Part shown: one piece after another, positions 42,135 to 53,815 of the stretch
Position numbering within the stretch: the first letter of the stretch is position 1
How the letters are laid out: each line of letters opens with the position of its first letter
Assembly: GCA_019059635.1 (NCBI GenBank)
Contig: JAGVRJ010000006.1
Coordinates: 1,984,001 to 2,048,000 of the forward strand
Reading direction: 5' to 3'
DNA length: 64,000 nt
Source of the DNA: Proales similis
Taxonomy: Eukaryota; Rotifera; Eurotatoria; Ploima; Proalidae
Position numbers and translations under genes: made by a program
Notes under the pieces: generated by a model
Told to the model about the DNA's origin: nothing
What the model saw: only the letters and a program-made list of their open reading frames with translations
Databases searched by the model: none

Positions 42135-45100
42135 TTATTTCGATTTTTTAAATTTTTTCCCATTTGCTTTTTTCTTGCTTTTTGAGTGCTTCTTGTCGGC
42201 CGGATGCGCAGTGTCCACAGCGGCAGCTTGTGCAGCAGCTGTGTCAAAGTGACTGTCATAGTCAACTTTACGCTTCTCTGTCATTCGCTTTACAGTCAAA
42301 TAGGAGCCTTTGAGCGGCAGCTTCAGCGCGTCTGTCCACTCTTTTTCGCTGCCTTTTATTTCGTACTGCTTGAGAAGCTCTTCGTTCATGAGTCCCTTCT
42401 TCTTCTCGGCCTCCTGAGCTTTTACTTTGTTCGACGCCTCCTTTAGCTCTTCTTCCAGCGACTCTTTCAGTGGCTGAAGTTTTTCCAGTGTTTTCTCATG
42501 CTCCTTTGCATCCTGATTCTTGAACAAAATCTCATCAATGCGGCTGACGTTAGCATCGTCTAATAGACTGATGAGCTTTTTAATTATTTTGTTGAACAGG
42601 GCCAATATTTGTCCGGGCGGAAGTTCAATCTCCTTCTCCAAGTCTTCAACGGTCTTAAACTGCAGACCCATGCCGATTAGAATGGCGGACTGAACCAACG
42701 ACAAGCTGAACTCGGCGCCCAGCTTGTTATTGAAGTAGAGTTTGGCTATCTCTGGCACCATGTCTACCACCAGATGATAGTCGACCAGGTTCTGGGCGTA
42801 CATTTCGAGTCGTTTTAAATCGTATGAGTTGAAACTGCGATCGGCATCTTCTTTGGCCAATTTGCACGACTCTTCCTCGTAGACAGTCTGCTTCATCATA
42901 GAAAGAGCCAGTGACGGAAGGAAACTTCTGAACTGATAGCCGAGCAGCGACGTGAATCGACGTCTGAAGTCGATAAAAAACTCGAGCGCCCACGGACGCT
43001 TGCTTTTTACTTCTTCTTCGTTCAGCTGTTTGACCACAATGCACGAATGCTCGCCGGTCAGCTCGTTCGCAGTCTGCCTCAAATAGACCGGCAAATAGCC
43101 GAGTTTTTTCCAAAACCGAAGCAAATCGTTGGTCAGACCGAACGACACGCCAAGGTAGTCGAGTCGCTCTGCTCTTCGCTCGCTCAGCTTGAGCAGCAAC
43201 GGCGGCAGGTTCTTTCTGGGCTGAATTTCCTCTTCGAGCAAATTGACCTCGCTGTCCTTGACCGCCTCGATCTTCTCCTTCGATCCGTTCAAATCGTCCG
43301 ACTTCTCGTCCAAGTTGAGAATTTTGCCCTCGTAGTATTCTTTGAGCAGATTCATCGCTCGTTGTCCGTAGCCCATGCCCTGGTATTCGGGATGAGTGGC
43401 GATTCGAACGACTCGGGCGCCGGCCAATTTAGGAAAGTCGTTGTCTTGAAACTGCTGTGAGACTGTCCATGGAATGAGATCGCCTGAGGCTCTCTTTCCC
43501 CGTTGCAGGTTCTCTTTCACAGTGCGCTCGCTGATTTCACCTTCTAGACACACTTGCACGACGCAGAGTATTTCCGGCAGACTGCTCAGCTTTTGGCTGT
43601 TGGGAATCGGGCCGAGCAGACAGAAAATGTGATGCGCAGGCGCGTCCGACAGCATTTGCAAGTCGTTGGGTGTGTTTTTGTAATGAGACGCTACGTAGAG
43701 CGACATGAGTCGTTGAAGAAACATTTCAGAGACTTTGTGGTAAGAGAAGAGCGTGTCACGATTCACATAGAACAGATCGCAAGAGTCGGGCGCAGGACAA
43801 CTGGCCGCGCCTCCTAGCAATTGCAAATCATTCGACAACTGACAGCAGTTTAAACAAAGCAGATCATTGAGCCACTTTTCGATCGGGTCGCCAGTGCCGT
43901 AGCGAATCGACTCGTTTAGCTGAAGCTCGTGCAGGGTCTTGCCGTTGGCCGTGCGCTGCAGCTGCTTTTTGATTTCGACGTTATTGCCGGTGAACGAGGC
44001 GCTCTGCTGCCGCAGTTGCTGAATGAGCTTGAGCGATAGCGAACGACCGGTGCCTTCATAGCCGTTTATGGTCGACGCCATGAACACAAGGTACGGCCCA
44101 AGCAAGTTCTTGACCAGAGGAAGCGGAATGGCGGCCGCCTCGTCGATCACCACCAGCTCGGCTTGGCCCAGTTTTATTGAATCAGACGGGTGTATGTATT
44201 GAATTGTTTGGCGGTGCTCTTTGAATATGTTCACTCTGATTATGGCCTTGTTGAACTCGGGATTAGTGGACTGGACTAGCTCGTAGTCGACGTGCTCTTG
44301 GTAGTCGAGTGCGTCGAATCCTTTAAAAACAAAGTCGAACAGAGTGCTGAGATTCTCGGGCGACGGCGAAGTGACAAATATGTTGGCGTAGCCGTAAGCC
44401 ACAGCGGATGCGATTGCCAGGCCCAGCGCAGCCGACTTTCCTCTGCCTCGGGCTGCAGTCAGGGCAACCGTGGCCCTCAGAGTTTTCTCCGAGATTGTGT
44501 CGATGAATTTAAGGACCGACGCAGCCTGGTCCACTGTTTTGCATTGGTTCACGATCGCTTGCGCTGGCTGCTTGCCTTCGATCGACTCTTTGAGCTCTCT
44601 GAGCTCAATTTCATTGGGAGATAGAGCGTCCTCGCTGCTCTTTGGCGGCAACGGCTCAATGTTCAGAGTCGATCTAGAGATTGGCAGCACGTTCAGCTGA
44701 TCGTCAACAACCAGGCAATTTTGACACGAGGTCAATGAGAGAATGAAACGCTCGTTGAATCGAGCAACCACTTCTTGATGGCTCTCGGTTCGGTATCGGC
44801 TGTGAACGTCCATGTTCATTGTGAAAAACTGCTTCAGTGAGTTGACAGTTTTGAGGAGAATAACGACCAGTCCGCCGCCCTCGACTGTTTCGATGGTTCG
44901 CGCCAGAAGGTTCGGCGTCATGGCCTCAAAGTCCTGAAGGACGAGCATGCCGAAGGTGTTGCCCAGAATCTTGTGCGTCTCGTTGTAGTAGCAGTAGCGT
45001 ATGTTGGTGGATGCCACGAATAGCTCGAACGGGTCGTCGTCTTTGACGTCCAGCTTGCCGCATCTAATCTTCTTCTGGATCTGTTTCATTCGCTTCTTGC

Positions 45101-45305
45101 GATGGCTGGAAAAGCCGAGCTCTTTTTTGTAGCACCACAACACGTTGGGTCGAGCTTTGACCTGAGCCTTGCTCAGCATATGGTGTAGAATGACAACCTG
45201 ATCACGGCCTTTGTCGCCGACCACGACGAACAGCGAGCGGTGAAACGCCTGCACTCCATTCTCAATGAGCACCCGAATGCGATTGTCGATTTTCTTCTTA
45301 ACCAT
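42135..45305 (-). CDS. NAT10: RNA cytidine acetyltransferase NAT10
   Basis: Nucleolar enzyme that makes N4-acetylcytidine in 18S rRNA and tRNA, using ATP and acetyl-CoA. Intronless, 1056 aa (human 1025). Very strong full-length agreement: N-terminal DNRIRVLIENGVQAFHRSLF, then GDKGRDQVVILHHMLSKA and ELGFSSHRKKRMKQIQKKI; the RecA-like helicase with Walker A ARGRGKSAALGLA near residue 285 and the DEAAAIPLPLVKNLLGPYL segment; the GNAT domain with RIATHPEYQGMGYGQRA near 640; and LDYLGVSFGLT plus the tRNA-binding C-terminal part. The last ~60 residues are Lys/Ala-rich, typical of nucleolar targeting. All ancestral introns have been lost. It is head-to-head with DE PDC5 at 206 bp. Confidence 0.98.
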   Translation of the reverse strand: MVKKKIDNRIRVLIENGVQAFHRSLFVVVGDKGRDQVVILHHMLSKAQVKARPNVLWCYKKELGFSSHRKKRMKQIQKKIRCGKLDVKDDDPFELFVASTNIRYCYYNETHKILGNTFGMLVLQDFEAMTPNLLARTIETVEGGGLVVILLKTVNSLKQFFTMNMDVHSRYRTESHQEVVARFNERFILSLTSCQNCLVVDDQLNVLPISRSTLNIEPLPPKSSEDALSPNEIELRELKESIEGKQPAQAIVNQCKTVDQAASVLKFIDTISEKTLRATVALTAARGRGKSAALGLAIASAVAYGYANIFVTSPSPENLSTLFDFVFKGFDALDYQEHVDYELVQSTNPEFNKAIIRVNIFKEHRQTIQYIHPSDSIKLGQAELVVIDEAAAIPLPLVKNLLGPYLVFMASTINGYEGTGRSLSLKLIQQLRQQSASFTGNNVEIKKQLQRTANGKTLHELQLNESIRYGTGDPIEKWLNDLLCLNCCQLSNDLQLLGGAASCPAPDSCDLFYVNRDTLFSYHKVSEMFLQRLMSLYVASHYKNTPNDLQMLSDAPAHHIFCLLGPIPNSQKLSSLPEILCVVQVCLEGEISERTVKENLQRGKRASGDLIPWTVSQQFQDNDFPKLAGARVVRIATHPEYQGMGYGQRAMNLLKEYYEGKILNLDEKSDDLNGSKEKIEAVKDSEVNLLEEEIQPRKNLPPLLLKLSERRAERLDYLGVSFGLTNDLLRFWKKLGYLPVYLRQTANELTGEHSCIVVKQLNEEEVKSKRPWALEFFIDFRRRFTSLLGYQFRSFLPSLALSMMKQTVYEEESCKLAKEDADRSFNSYDLKRLEMYAQNLVDYHLVVDMVPEIAKLYFNNKLGAEFSLSLVQSAILIGMGLQFKTVEDLEKEIELPPGQILALFNKIIKKLISLLDDANVSRIDEILFKNQDAKEHEKTLEKLQPLKESLEEELKEASNKVKAQEAEKKKGLMNEELLKQYEIKGSEKEWTDALKLPLKGSYLTVKRMTEKRKVDYDSHFDTAAAQAAAVDTAHPADKKHSKSKKKANGKKFKKSK

Positions 45306-45466
45306 TCTTGACTCGATCTTACTAACCTCGTGTTGGCTGCTCTAGAATCGTAGTCTCACACGATTCTCGCATCGTACCCAAAACAAACATAACATTGTCG
45401 CGACCAAGCATAAATATGGATGGATGTTAGAAGAGAAATGATAAGAGCCATGGAGTCGACAATGAG

Positions 45467-45474
45467 TATTTAAG
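45467..45474 (+). promoter_or_regulatory. TATA-like box upstream of DEPDC5
   Basis: TATTTAAG lies 45 bp before the DEPDC5 start codon in the 206-bp space shared with NAT10. The predicted start of transcription is near 45497, leaving a 5' UTR of about 15 nt. Confidence 0.35.
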
Positions 45475-45511
45475 ACCAGACTTGAGTAGTGCTTGCAGTA
45501 ATAAGTCAAAA

Positions 45512-48500
45512 ATGATGCAAAGACACCTGCCAGGAAGCCATCTAATCAGGTTTAACGGGCAGAAAAAATCTTCGGCTGCTCAGGACCAACTGAGCAAGAT
45601 AGGCGATAACCGCAAACTAAAAGTTCAACTTGTTCCCAACAACGTCGAGAGCCAAATATGCACCGGTATTTAGAATTTCATTTTTGTTTGCCTCATTGTG
45701 CTCAATCTCACTCAAGATTAATTGCATTCTTCTTCTTCTTCATGTTCAAACAGCAAGCGTTCAAATAAACCCCAACACATGGCCAGCGCTTGTGGTCGGC
45801 GATGTGCTGGAAATTTGCACTCACAAAACGGGCGACGAAGAAACGTGTCCGTTTTACGTTCAGCTGATACCTGACTCGTTCAACGACCGACTGCCAATGG
45901 ACACAATTCGCCTCGAGCAAATAGTGAGCAATGCTCCGTTCTCGATCAAATCGCTGGCGCACGCCAACGTGACCATTGTGGAAAAGACTGTAAAATTCGA
46001 TTGACTCCAATCTTGATCCCTTGTCTAAATGGTATTTGCCATAAAGGCTGTGGCGGTCGATCTTGTCGAACTTGTGTTCAAAGAGCAGTACTTGAACGGC
46101 AACGACATGTTTCGAATCAAAAAGTTCATGGAGAACTCGTGCATATTTGTGAAGAAGCCGATCGACTTTTGCGGCATGAAGTGTTCAGTGCGCAAAATGT
46201 GGGCAGAGGGCAACAAGCCCGTTTCTTCTGGCCACGTGAATGAAAAAACCCGACTCGTGTTCCGCTCCTTGTCGGCCATGTGCACAATTTACATTCAAAT
46301 GAGCAAAGAAATGTGGGAGTTTGACGTTAACGGCGAAATGCACCACGAGAAGGCGATCAGCTTTCTGGCCGAGCTCTTCTCCAAATGGAAGGTTCTTGAT
46401 TGTCTATTTGATTTTATTAAACATTCAAATTTAATGCAGCTTGCATGCGACAGGCTCAAACGTGCGCTCATGATGTGACAATCGCACTGTTCTCCCGCGT
46501 CTACTACGAGGCCGACTCGCTCAACGAGTTCCCGGCCTGTATAGCGCATGATATAAAAAGAGACCACAGAAACCGGTTCTATGAAGACTTTTACCGAATT
46601 GTGTATCAGAACGAGCGATATGAGGACTGGTCCTCAACTCTGGTTGTCCTTAAACGCCTGATAAAGGAGTACAGGGACTACTTGTTGAACTATTACACGC
46701 GTTCGCTTGAGCTCGAAGAGAACGAGCGAATGCCGCCCGCTTACTTGTCGAACGCGGCCGAGGGCAACTTCCTCGAGACATTGAATTTGTCGTCAAGTGT
46801 GTTCGAGCGTCATTACGTGGACAGGCCGTTCGATCGAACCGGTATGATGAGTCTGGTAATCACGCCCGGCAACGGCGTCTTCCAGGTTTCGCGTGAGCTG
46901 GCCAAAATCACCAAAGAGCGCGTGATTGACAACGGCATCGGCTCCGATCTTGTCTGCCTGGGCGAGCAGCCGCTACATGCTGTGCCCCTGTTCAAGTATC
47001 AAGGCAGCGACCAGGGCTTTAGCATACCGCACTGGATCAATCTAAGCTTCTACCAGTCGGCCGATTCGGTTCGCTTCTGCAATTCTAAATTTGTGCCCAG
47101 CTCACGAATTCGGACCACGCCCAACAGTAAAAAGAGCCCCGTCCTGCCAAACTACAACGTGGATCGTTCGAACTATTTGGAATCGCTCGAAGAAACCGAC
47201 TGCATATTTTCAAAGTACTCGAAGCTCAATCCCGATCCGCACAAATTCAATTCGATCGGCTCGCGCACAGAGATGATGAATAGAAGCTCGAGCTACATGG
47301 GCTCCAGAATGAACATGTTCGACAGTCAAATAGGAAACAAGAGCATTAGTATGATCAGCGAATGTGAAGCTCAAGAGAGCTGTTTCTACTCGTCGTCAGA
47401 TCTCGAGTCGGAGGCGGATGCCACCAGCAAAAAAGAGAAGCCCCGTCTAAATCCGTTCAATCCGTCCTCGATTAAACCGCGCATGTCGTTCGAGAGACGC
47501 CGCTGGGCCCACATATTCCCGCTGCGCGATGACGGAACGCCAATCTATCCGAATTGGACCTCGGTGCAGACCAGCGATGAGCCGGAGGTGTTTGCCGGCA
47601 GCGATTCGCTCGGCCTCGCCAACACGGCCTCGAGTTTTGAGTCGAGAAAAATGACCCCGGTCAAGTCGAATCGAACGTATCCTGTGAACGCGAGCGAAAC
47701 GAATTCGAAAATGAAAACCGGCGTCGCGTGGAAGTCGCTGACTATTCCTGCTTGCCTGCCGCTCACAACCGATTTCTTTCCGAGCGAGCAAGCCTGGAAC
47801 AACAAATTCGAGTTGTCGGGCAAGTACGATTTCATTCTCGAGGAGGTGAGAGACATGTTCGGCTACAAGAACTTTCATTACAACGAAATATCCATATCGC
47901 AAGTGTTTGCCGATTTGGTTGGCCACCGGCTCGCAATGGGCTTTCAGATAGTAGTGCCCAAGGATACGTTCACGAGCAAAACGCACCAGAAGAGCGAGAC
48001 AGGAAAAGGTAGAGTTTTGTCGAATGCGCGCGGCCTGCCACCAAGTCACTTCCTGGGCATTCAAAGCGGCGTGGCGAACAGCTCAATAAAACACTACTGC
48101 AAGCTGAGCTTGGGCCGCATCTACCATGATCTGTTCTGTGTGGTCGAGGACTCGCAGCAGTACATTGGCGTTGAAATCCGAGTGCCGAAGAAAAAAGAGA
48201 GCGGCCTGCTTGGAGAGGGTCTCGACTACACGTACAAGTTTCAAGTGCCAGACTCGAACGTCTACAACCTGTCCTGGTGCCAAATGAGCTGCAAGAGCGT
48301 GCAGAAAGTCAAGTGGAACTTGATCGACAGTTACATATCGATTCAAGGCAACGGCTGCATCACGCCCAACACGCTGGACAAGTGCTGGCGTCAGCGATTG
48401 TACTTGCTGCCGATCATGTACTTGCCTAACGATGTCTACGCGAGCAAAGTCAGCAGCCGAACTCGTTCAGGATCCGATCCGGTGCGATGCGATGTGTATG

Positions 48501-50721
48501 AAAGGAAGAGCGACTGCGAGCTGCAGTTCATGCGCGACTATCAGTTCATCAGATTCATGGAATGCCTGAACAAATTCAATCACCAAAGTGACAGGCGAGT
48601 GTTCAGCCGCTCGACCATCGAGTACGTCGAGACTGTGGCCGGGCAGCCGGATCAGGGCCTTGCAGTGCCCACCATAATGCGACAAATAAACAGCAGCAGC
48701 ACTTTGGGCAGTGGAGTAGGCTCCAATCGAGCTCAGCTGCCGAGCATTCCTTCGCCTAAAACTCATCAACTTGAGCCACTTGAAAGTCCTCGAGTCAAAC
48801 TCTATCCGATGATAAGACTCTACTTTCAAAAAGAAAACGAACTCAAGCAGCTCATGTCCGATCAGACCGTTGAGCTCGAATTGGTCACCAAGCTCGAGCT
48901 GACCATTCAGAATTTGTACGCGGAGATCTACGATTATCTGTGCAGTCAGTATCAGGGCCGAATGCTTCACTCGGAGCATGGCATTCCGTTTTTGCAGCAG
49001 CGCAACGACATACCGGAGAACTGCTTCATAAGCGCCGAAGCGGTTTGGTGGTGCATGTTCAACATAAAAGACATTGACACCGAGGCCGACGCCATCCAGT
49101 TCATGCAGGTGATTGGCGATTTTGACCTCATTCGCCACATCAGCAAGCAGTACAGGATATTCATTCACGGCTTCTTCCTCTACTACTTGATCGAGCCGGA
49201 CAAAAAGGCCCTCCAAAAGGAGATAAACGTCTACACAAAAGATTACTGCGAGGTCGGCTTTTGTGACATTGAGCGCGGCAAGCTTGAGCAGAACATGACA
49301 CTGAACGCTGTCTACAATCTGCTCACCGTGAGCAAAAATCAAACGTTCCCGCTCATCTCGAGCGAGTTCTTTCAGGCCTACATCTCGCTTGTGAAAAGCT
49401 ACTCGAACACCGAATTCTCTGAGATTTCGCCCGAGGCCATATTCAAGCTCGTCAACGTGGACGTAGATCCAAAGCGCAAGTCAGAACGAGTCGAATGGGC
49501 TACCGCTTCTTACCGTTCCTATTTTCATCAGATGTGCGCATTCGAGCTCGAAGTGCAATGGGAAATGGCCACCGGCGCACTTTTATCGCAGCTCACCGGT
49601 GAATGGTCCAAGCTGGCCAACCGATTCAATTACCACATTGTTCCGGCGCCAATCGACCCTTTCGCATTGCCAGTGGATGCAAACGCCGATCCACTTCGAG
49701 GCCCGATCGACATTCCGCTCAACATCACGGACATATTCGCTGACGAGCCGGTGCCGTTTGAAACAGTCGTTGAGCAAAAGTATGCGAATTTCGAGGCCGA
49801 CGTTGGCGACGTGAGTCAGAGAATCCTGGCAGTGTTCGAAAACGATCAAAGCTCAGATAAAAACGAACGAGCTCGTGAAGTGTTTGCCAAATTGAAAGAA
49901 AGCTATCCGGACTTTGACGAGTTCTTAAACAGAAAGATCAACAGTCTAGACAATCCGAGCAAAGAGTCGAGCGCAGCCCAAAATCTGGACACCGCTGATC
50001 CACTTCTAAACGATGGGCAGACGCGATCGAAGAAAAGCCGACCGCCAATAGACGAGTTTGCTTTGTTCAAGAAAATAGAAAAAGACGCCGAGTTCCTCAC
50101 CAGTCAGGTAAAGCTGTTCCTTGACCACGAGAAAAAAATTCGCCTTCAACAGTTCCAAGAGGCGATCTTGGAGAGGTGAGTAGAAGAGATGGCAGTGTGC
50201 TTTGAGTCAGTCGAGTGATTTCGCTTCGTCAAATTAGATTCGGTTTTGTTAGAAACGCGGCCGTGGTCAAAACTCTCACATGCGACGAGGATCCGCTCAT
50301 ATTCATTCATTCGTCGGGCGGCATGTTTGTTTACATAAAGAATGCGTTCGAATTTTACTCAATCAGATGCCGACATGTGTCGGCCAACTCGAACAGCGCC
50401 AAAAATCGCGACTACAGCAGCAAGTCGATCAGAAAACAGGAGAAGAAAGCGGCCAGTCGACAGAGGACCGAATCGATTCGAACCACAAGCGCTAAAGTGA
50501 GCGCCGTCTCCGGCCTCACGTCGCAGGGCAATTTGACCTACGATAGTGAGGTCGGCTTTTCCTGGTCGTGGAATTTCATGCTCGGCAAGCGATGGCGCAG
50601 TGCCTACACTGGCGACGAGTCGTTTCAAGACAACATGCTCGCCGACTTTACTCTATTCTGCTCGAATCGAGATGGTCGATTGGCCGAGTTCTTTTCCGAC
50701 TGTAAGAAATTGCTCGAGTGA
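45512..50721 (+). CDS. DEPDC5: GATOR1 subunit DEPDC5 (Iml1)
   Basis: GATOR1 component that turns down mTORC1 by acting on Rag GTPases at the lysosome when amino acids are scarce. Five exons: 45512-45665, 45754-45989, 46047-46391, 46454-50175, 50238-50721 (1646 aa; human ~1600). Each junction was fixed by family alignment: CTASVQINP, KTAVAVDLVELVF, KWKAQTC and LERFGFVRN. Landmarks: DLVELVFKEQY, FRSLSAMCTIYIQMSKEMWEFD, the IML1 domain with NFDRTG-like FDRTGMMSLVITPG and NGIGSDLVCLGEQPLHAVPLF, a WKSLTIPACLPLTTDFFP block, the DEP domain (about 1100-1165, FISAEAVWWCMFN), and the C-terminal SWNFMLGKRWRSAYTGDE. Three of its four introns are in the first quarter of the coding sequence. The start at 45512 has an adjacent second Met. 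Confidence 0.97.
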
Positions 50722-50892
50722 ACCGGTTTGTGTATTTACTCTCTGAAATTTTTGTTCGATTCTGTTATTACACGAGTTATTCACTTTTAAATTGCTTACA
50801 GAATTTGGACTTGAGAATTATTTATTTACGGCTTGAACAAAATAAAAAAAAAACAACTTAAAACTTGAATGAGCCCGAACTGAAGGCGAGTT

Positions 50893-52472
50893 TCAACTCT
50901 GCTTTGGAAACAAGAAGCCTTTGAACAGATTGCGTCGGCCAGTCAGCGAAAGTGGGTCCGAGTCGTATCTCAACTCTTCCTGATTGACCACACAATATTG
51001 GGCGAATATTTGCTCGGCACGCGAGTAGATCGAGTCAAAGTTGTGCGCGAAGCGATTCTCTGCGTTGAACTGCTTGAAAACTTCGTAGGCTTGGTAGTCG
51101 CCTTCGTGGCACTTGAACAACTCGTCTCTCATTGAATCGATCAACGACAAACACAGGAACAAGTCGAACGAATAGATCGACTTGACACTGATGCTTTTGA
51201 GCGAGGAGGCGCGAAATTCCGGAAAATGGGTGGCCAGTTTCTCGAAGCAACGCTGGTAGTCTTTGGTCGTGTCAAAGCACCGCTTGAAAAAGAGAATCAA
51301 ATACTCGTGACACATGGTCATATGCTCGACGCCGAGTCGTTTCATGTGCGCAAACAGGTCCGGGTCGGTTCGAGCAACCAAATACTTGAGATGCTTCAGT
51401 TTGTTTGTCATTCCCGTGTCACTGAAGTAGTGCGCCACGCAGGTTTTCAGCACGTTCTGCTCGTCGGCTTTGGCAGTGTTGAGCGTCAGACCGCTCAAGC
51501 TGTAGGTGTCGAGCAGCAGGAAATTTGAAAAGCACCAGAAGGCGCACATTTCGTCGTCGAACACGCTCAGGAACACACTGGCCAGCTCGTTCATTCTTCA
51601 ATGTGCTTGTTTGAAGAGTGCGCCTGAAATCGGAGCCAGAACTGTTACCCTTGGGTGTAGCCGAGGCCGCCTCCGTCACTTAGAGTTTGATTGAAGGCGG
51701 CGAACGTGACCAAAAGCTCGCGGAGCCGTGATGCTTGCCACTCTTGTTTTTTGCGATCCACTTCGCCGAGCTCTATGATCAGACCCGTTCGTTCGATGTC
51801 CTTCTCGATTTGCTTTATGTCCTCCACAAGCTTCTGTGGCTTTATGTTGATGCGAGAGAAGCGCAAGAGCGCCTGCAGCTTTATATAGTCAACGTTCACA
51901 TCCTGGGGCTCGGCCAAAATTGTTTTCTCTTTCTCACTGCTCGTCTTGACGTTCAGCTCGACCGTAAATGGAATGGGCATATTGAACGATTCAATATCTT
52001 GGAGAAGATCTAAAAGCAAGCCGTTTTTTGCAGATAATCTTTGCGCTCAAACCTGGATTCTTTTCACATTCGGCGCAGATTTGATTCCACCGATACTTCA
52101 TGAGTAAGTAATCGACCTCGCGTTCACATTTTTTCAAATACCTTTCTCTGTGGTGGATTTAAAACGAAATAAGCAGCGATTCGACATTTTGAGTCGCTGT
52201 TTTGAGCGACGAAAATCACCTTGGAGTTGAATTGAATTCGTAGAAAGCAAACAAAAACATCCAGGCGCTCTGTCTGATCTGCTCGGATACGCCGCCTTTC
52301 AACACAAAACTTGAACAAGTCGCTCTTCAAGTCGATTTTAAGTTTTACCTTTGAATATTGTCTGTCTAAACTCAAACTCTTTGACAAGCCGGAAATCAGA
52401 GTCGAAGAGTCGAGCAAACATTTCCTGACTCAATTCTGCGGCCGGTGAATCATTCTCGTTCTCTCCACTCAT
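50893..52472 (-). CDS. TBC-domain Rab GTPase-activating protein
   Basis: Five exons: 52349-52472, 52220-52295, 52053-52147, 51649-52009, 50893-51595 (452 aa), all phases consistent. The TBC fold is read from FDSDFRLVKEFEFRQTIFKGG, QSAWMFLFAFYEF, YLLMKYRWNQI, the catalytic-Arg helix IEKDIERTG, then the Gln finger GYTQGMNELASVFLSV and DEMCAFWCF, and finally KHLKYLVARTDPDLFAHM. An insertion of about 60 residues sits between the early TBC helices and the Arg finger. Candidate closest relatives are TBC1D15/16/17/25; which one is unresolved. Both catalytic residues (the Arg of IERTG and the Gln of YTQG) are present. It is convergent with DEPDC5 and head-to-head with MAT1 (about 200 bp). Confidence 0.9.
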
Positions 52473-52674
52473 TTTAGAGAAATTTTCCGAATAAAATGGA
52501 AGCGAGCCGAGCTTGGGATCGTCTTTTTCTCTCATCTCGTCTGGTCATATGATTTGTTCAGTGGCTCGTTGATTGTTAAATTAATTTTAAAACTCAAATT
52601 GACTATGCATCGAGCAGCCAGTTCAAATACTGGCTGCTTGATAAAGCTGCTGGCAATCTGAAGCAGTTCCTAAA

Positions 52675-53574
52675 ATGGACGAGAGTGACACATGTCCACG
52701 TTGCAACACCTCGAAATACCTCAAGCCGAGCATGAAGCTGCTGATCAACACTTGCGGCCATCCACTGTAGGTCGAGCATCTCTTTGTCTCCTCTTCTTCT
52801 CGCGCTTTTCATCTCGATCGTCCAATTGCACGCTCTAAAAGATGCGAGAACTGTGTAGAGCAGCTGTTTTTCCGCGGCTCGGCTAAATGCCCCAAATGCT
52901 CGCGAATAGTGAAAAAAAGCGACTATCGCGAGCAAGTGTTCGAGGACACCTACATCGAAAAGGAAGTGGCCATTCGCAAAAAGTTCATGAAAGAGTGAGT
53001 TTATCAATGAGCAACAATAGTAAGAAACGGGTAAACAGCTTCAGACCGATGTGCAGCTTGATTCGAGACGAGGCCGAGTTTCCCAGTTTGCGTGAATTCA
53101 ATGACTACCTCGAAACGGTAGAGACGTTAAGTAAACGGCTTTCTTGCTTGACCACTACGATCGTCTGACTGAACAAAACTCGAAAAGTATTCAATCTGGC
53201 CAATAACATCGAAGAAGAGGAATCGCTCGAGCAACTAGAGAAGCTCAAGAAGGAAGCCAAAGAGAGCTCCAAAGACCGGCATCGTGTAAGGCTCTGTCTG
53301 CGCTGCTCAGCTCTGACTGCGAATACCCAAATTAATTCAAATCAAAATTTAGTTCGTCACCCATGCCAAGAGGGAAAATCCGCTGTTCGTGTACAAGCCA
53401 CTTTCCATATTTCACCTGGGCCCCAGTCTGCCCGATTTGGACACCGTCGATCGAAGCTATGCGCAACATGTGCACTCGTCACCGATGATGCTGGCGGCCG
53501 GCTTTCCTCCGGCAGTGCCAGTGACTCGTCTTCTCCAAGACTCATTCTCCGATCTCTACAATTCTGTTCGCTAA
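52675..53574 (+). CDS. MNAT1: CDK-activating kinase assembly factor MAT1 (short form)
   Basis: RING protein that assembles CDK7-cyclin H and docks it to TFIIH. Five exons: 52675-52766, 52842-52994, 53045-53130, 53188-53285, 53353-53574 (216 aa versus 309 in human). The N-terminal RING has CPRC, CGHPLCENC and CPKC; then [11 protein letters not shown] and [16 protein letters not shown], with IFNLANNI after the third junction. The C-terminus [12 protein letters not shown] matches the CDK7/cyclin H-binding end of the family (ALQDAFSGLFW). About 90 residues of the usual central coiled coil are missing between NLANNI and the C-terminal domain. The exon phases leave no room for a hidden large exon. 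A TTAATAAAAATT string at 53672 is a likely polyadenylation signal. Confidence 0.92.
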
Positions 53575-53815
53575 TTATTATTTTCAATTGCCCCTCTCTG
53601 AATCTGGCCTATTTCTTCTTTCTTTTTATCCCTCTCATTCTCTCGCTCTTGCCTATTTCCTCTCTTAAATTAATAAAAATTCTGTGGTCGAAACGAAAGA
53701 CAATTTTCTATTGCGACGTGTGTCATCCTTCACTTTGCATGGATATTAGCGCATACGTGTGAACTCGGCTCGTTTGATTTGAAAGGATTCAATTTGAATT
53801 TGTTGTTGCCGAAAA

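Noticed and set aside
47447-48064. 205-aa minus-strand frame
   Set aside because: Also antisense of DEPDC5; no domain.
48467-49342. 291-aa minus-strand frame
   Set aside because: Antisense of DEPDC5 exon 4, which is firmly identified by full-length family match.
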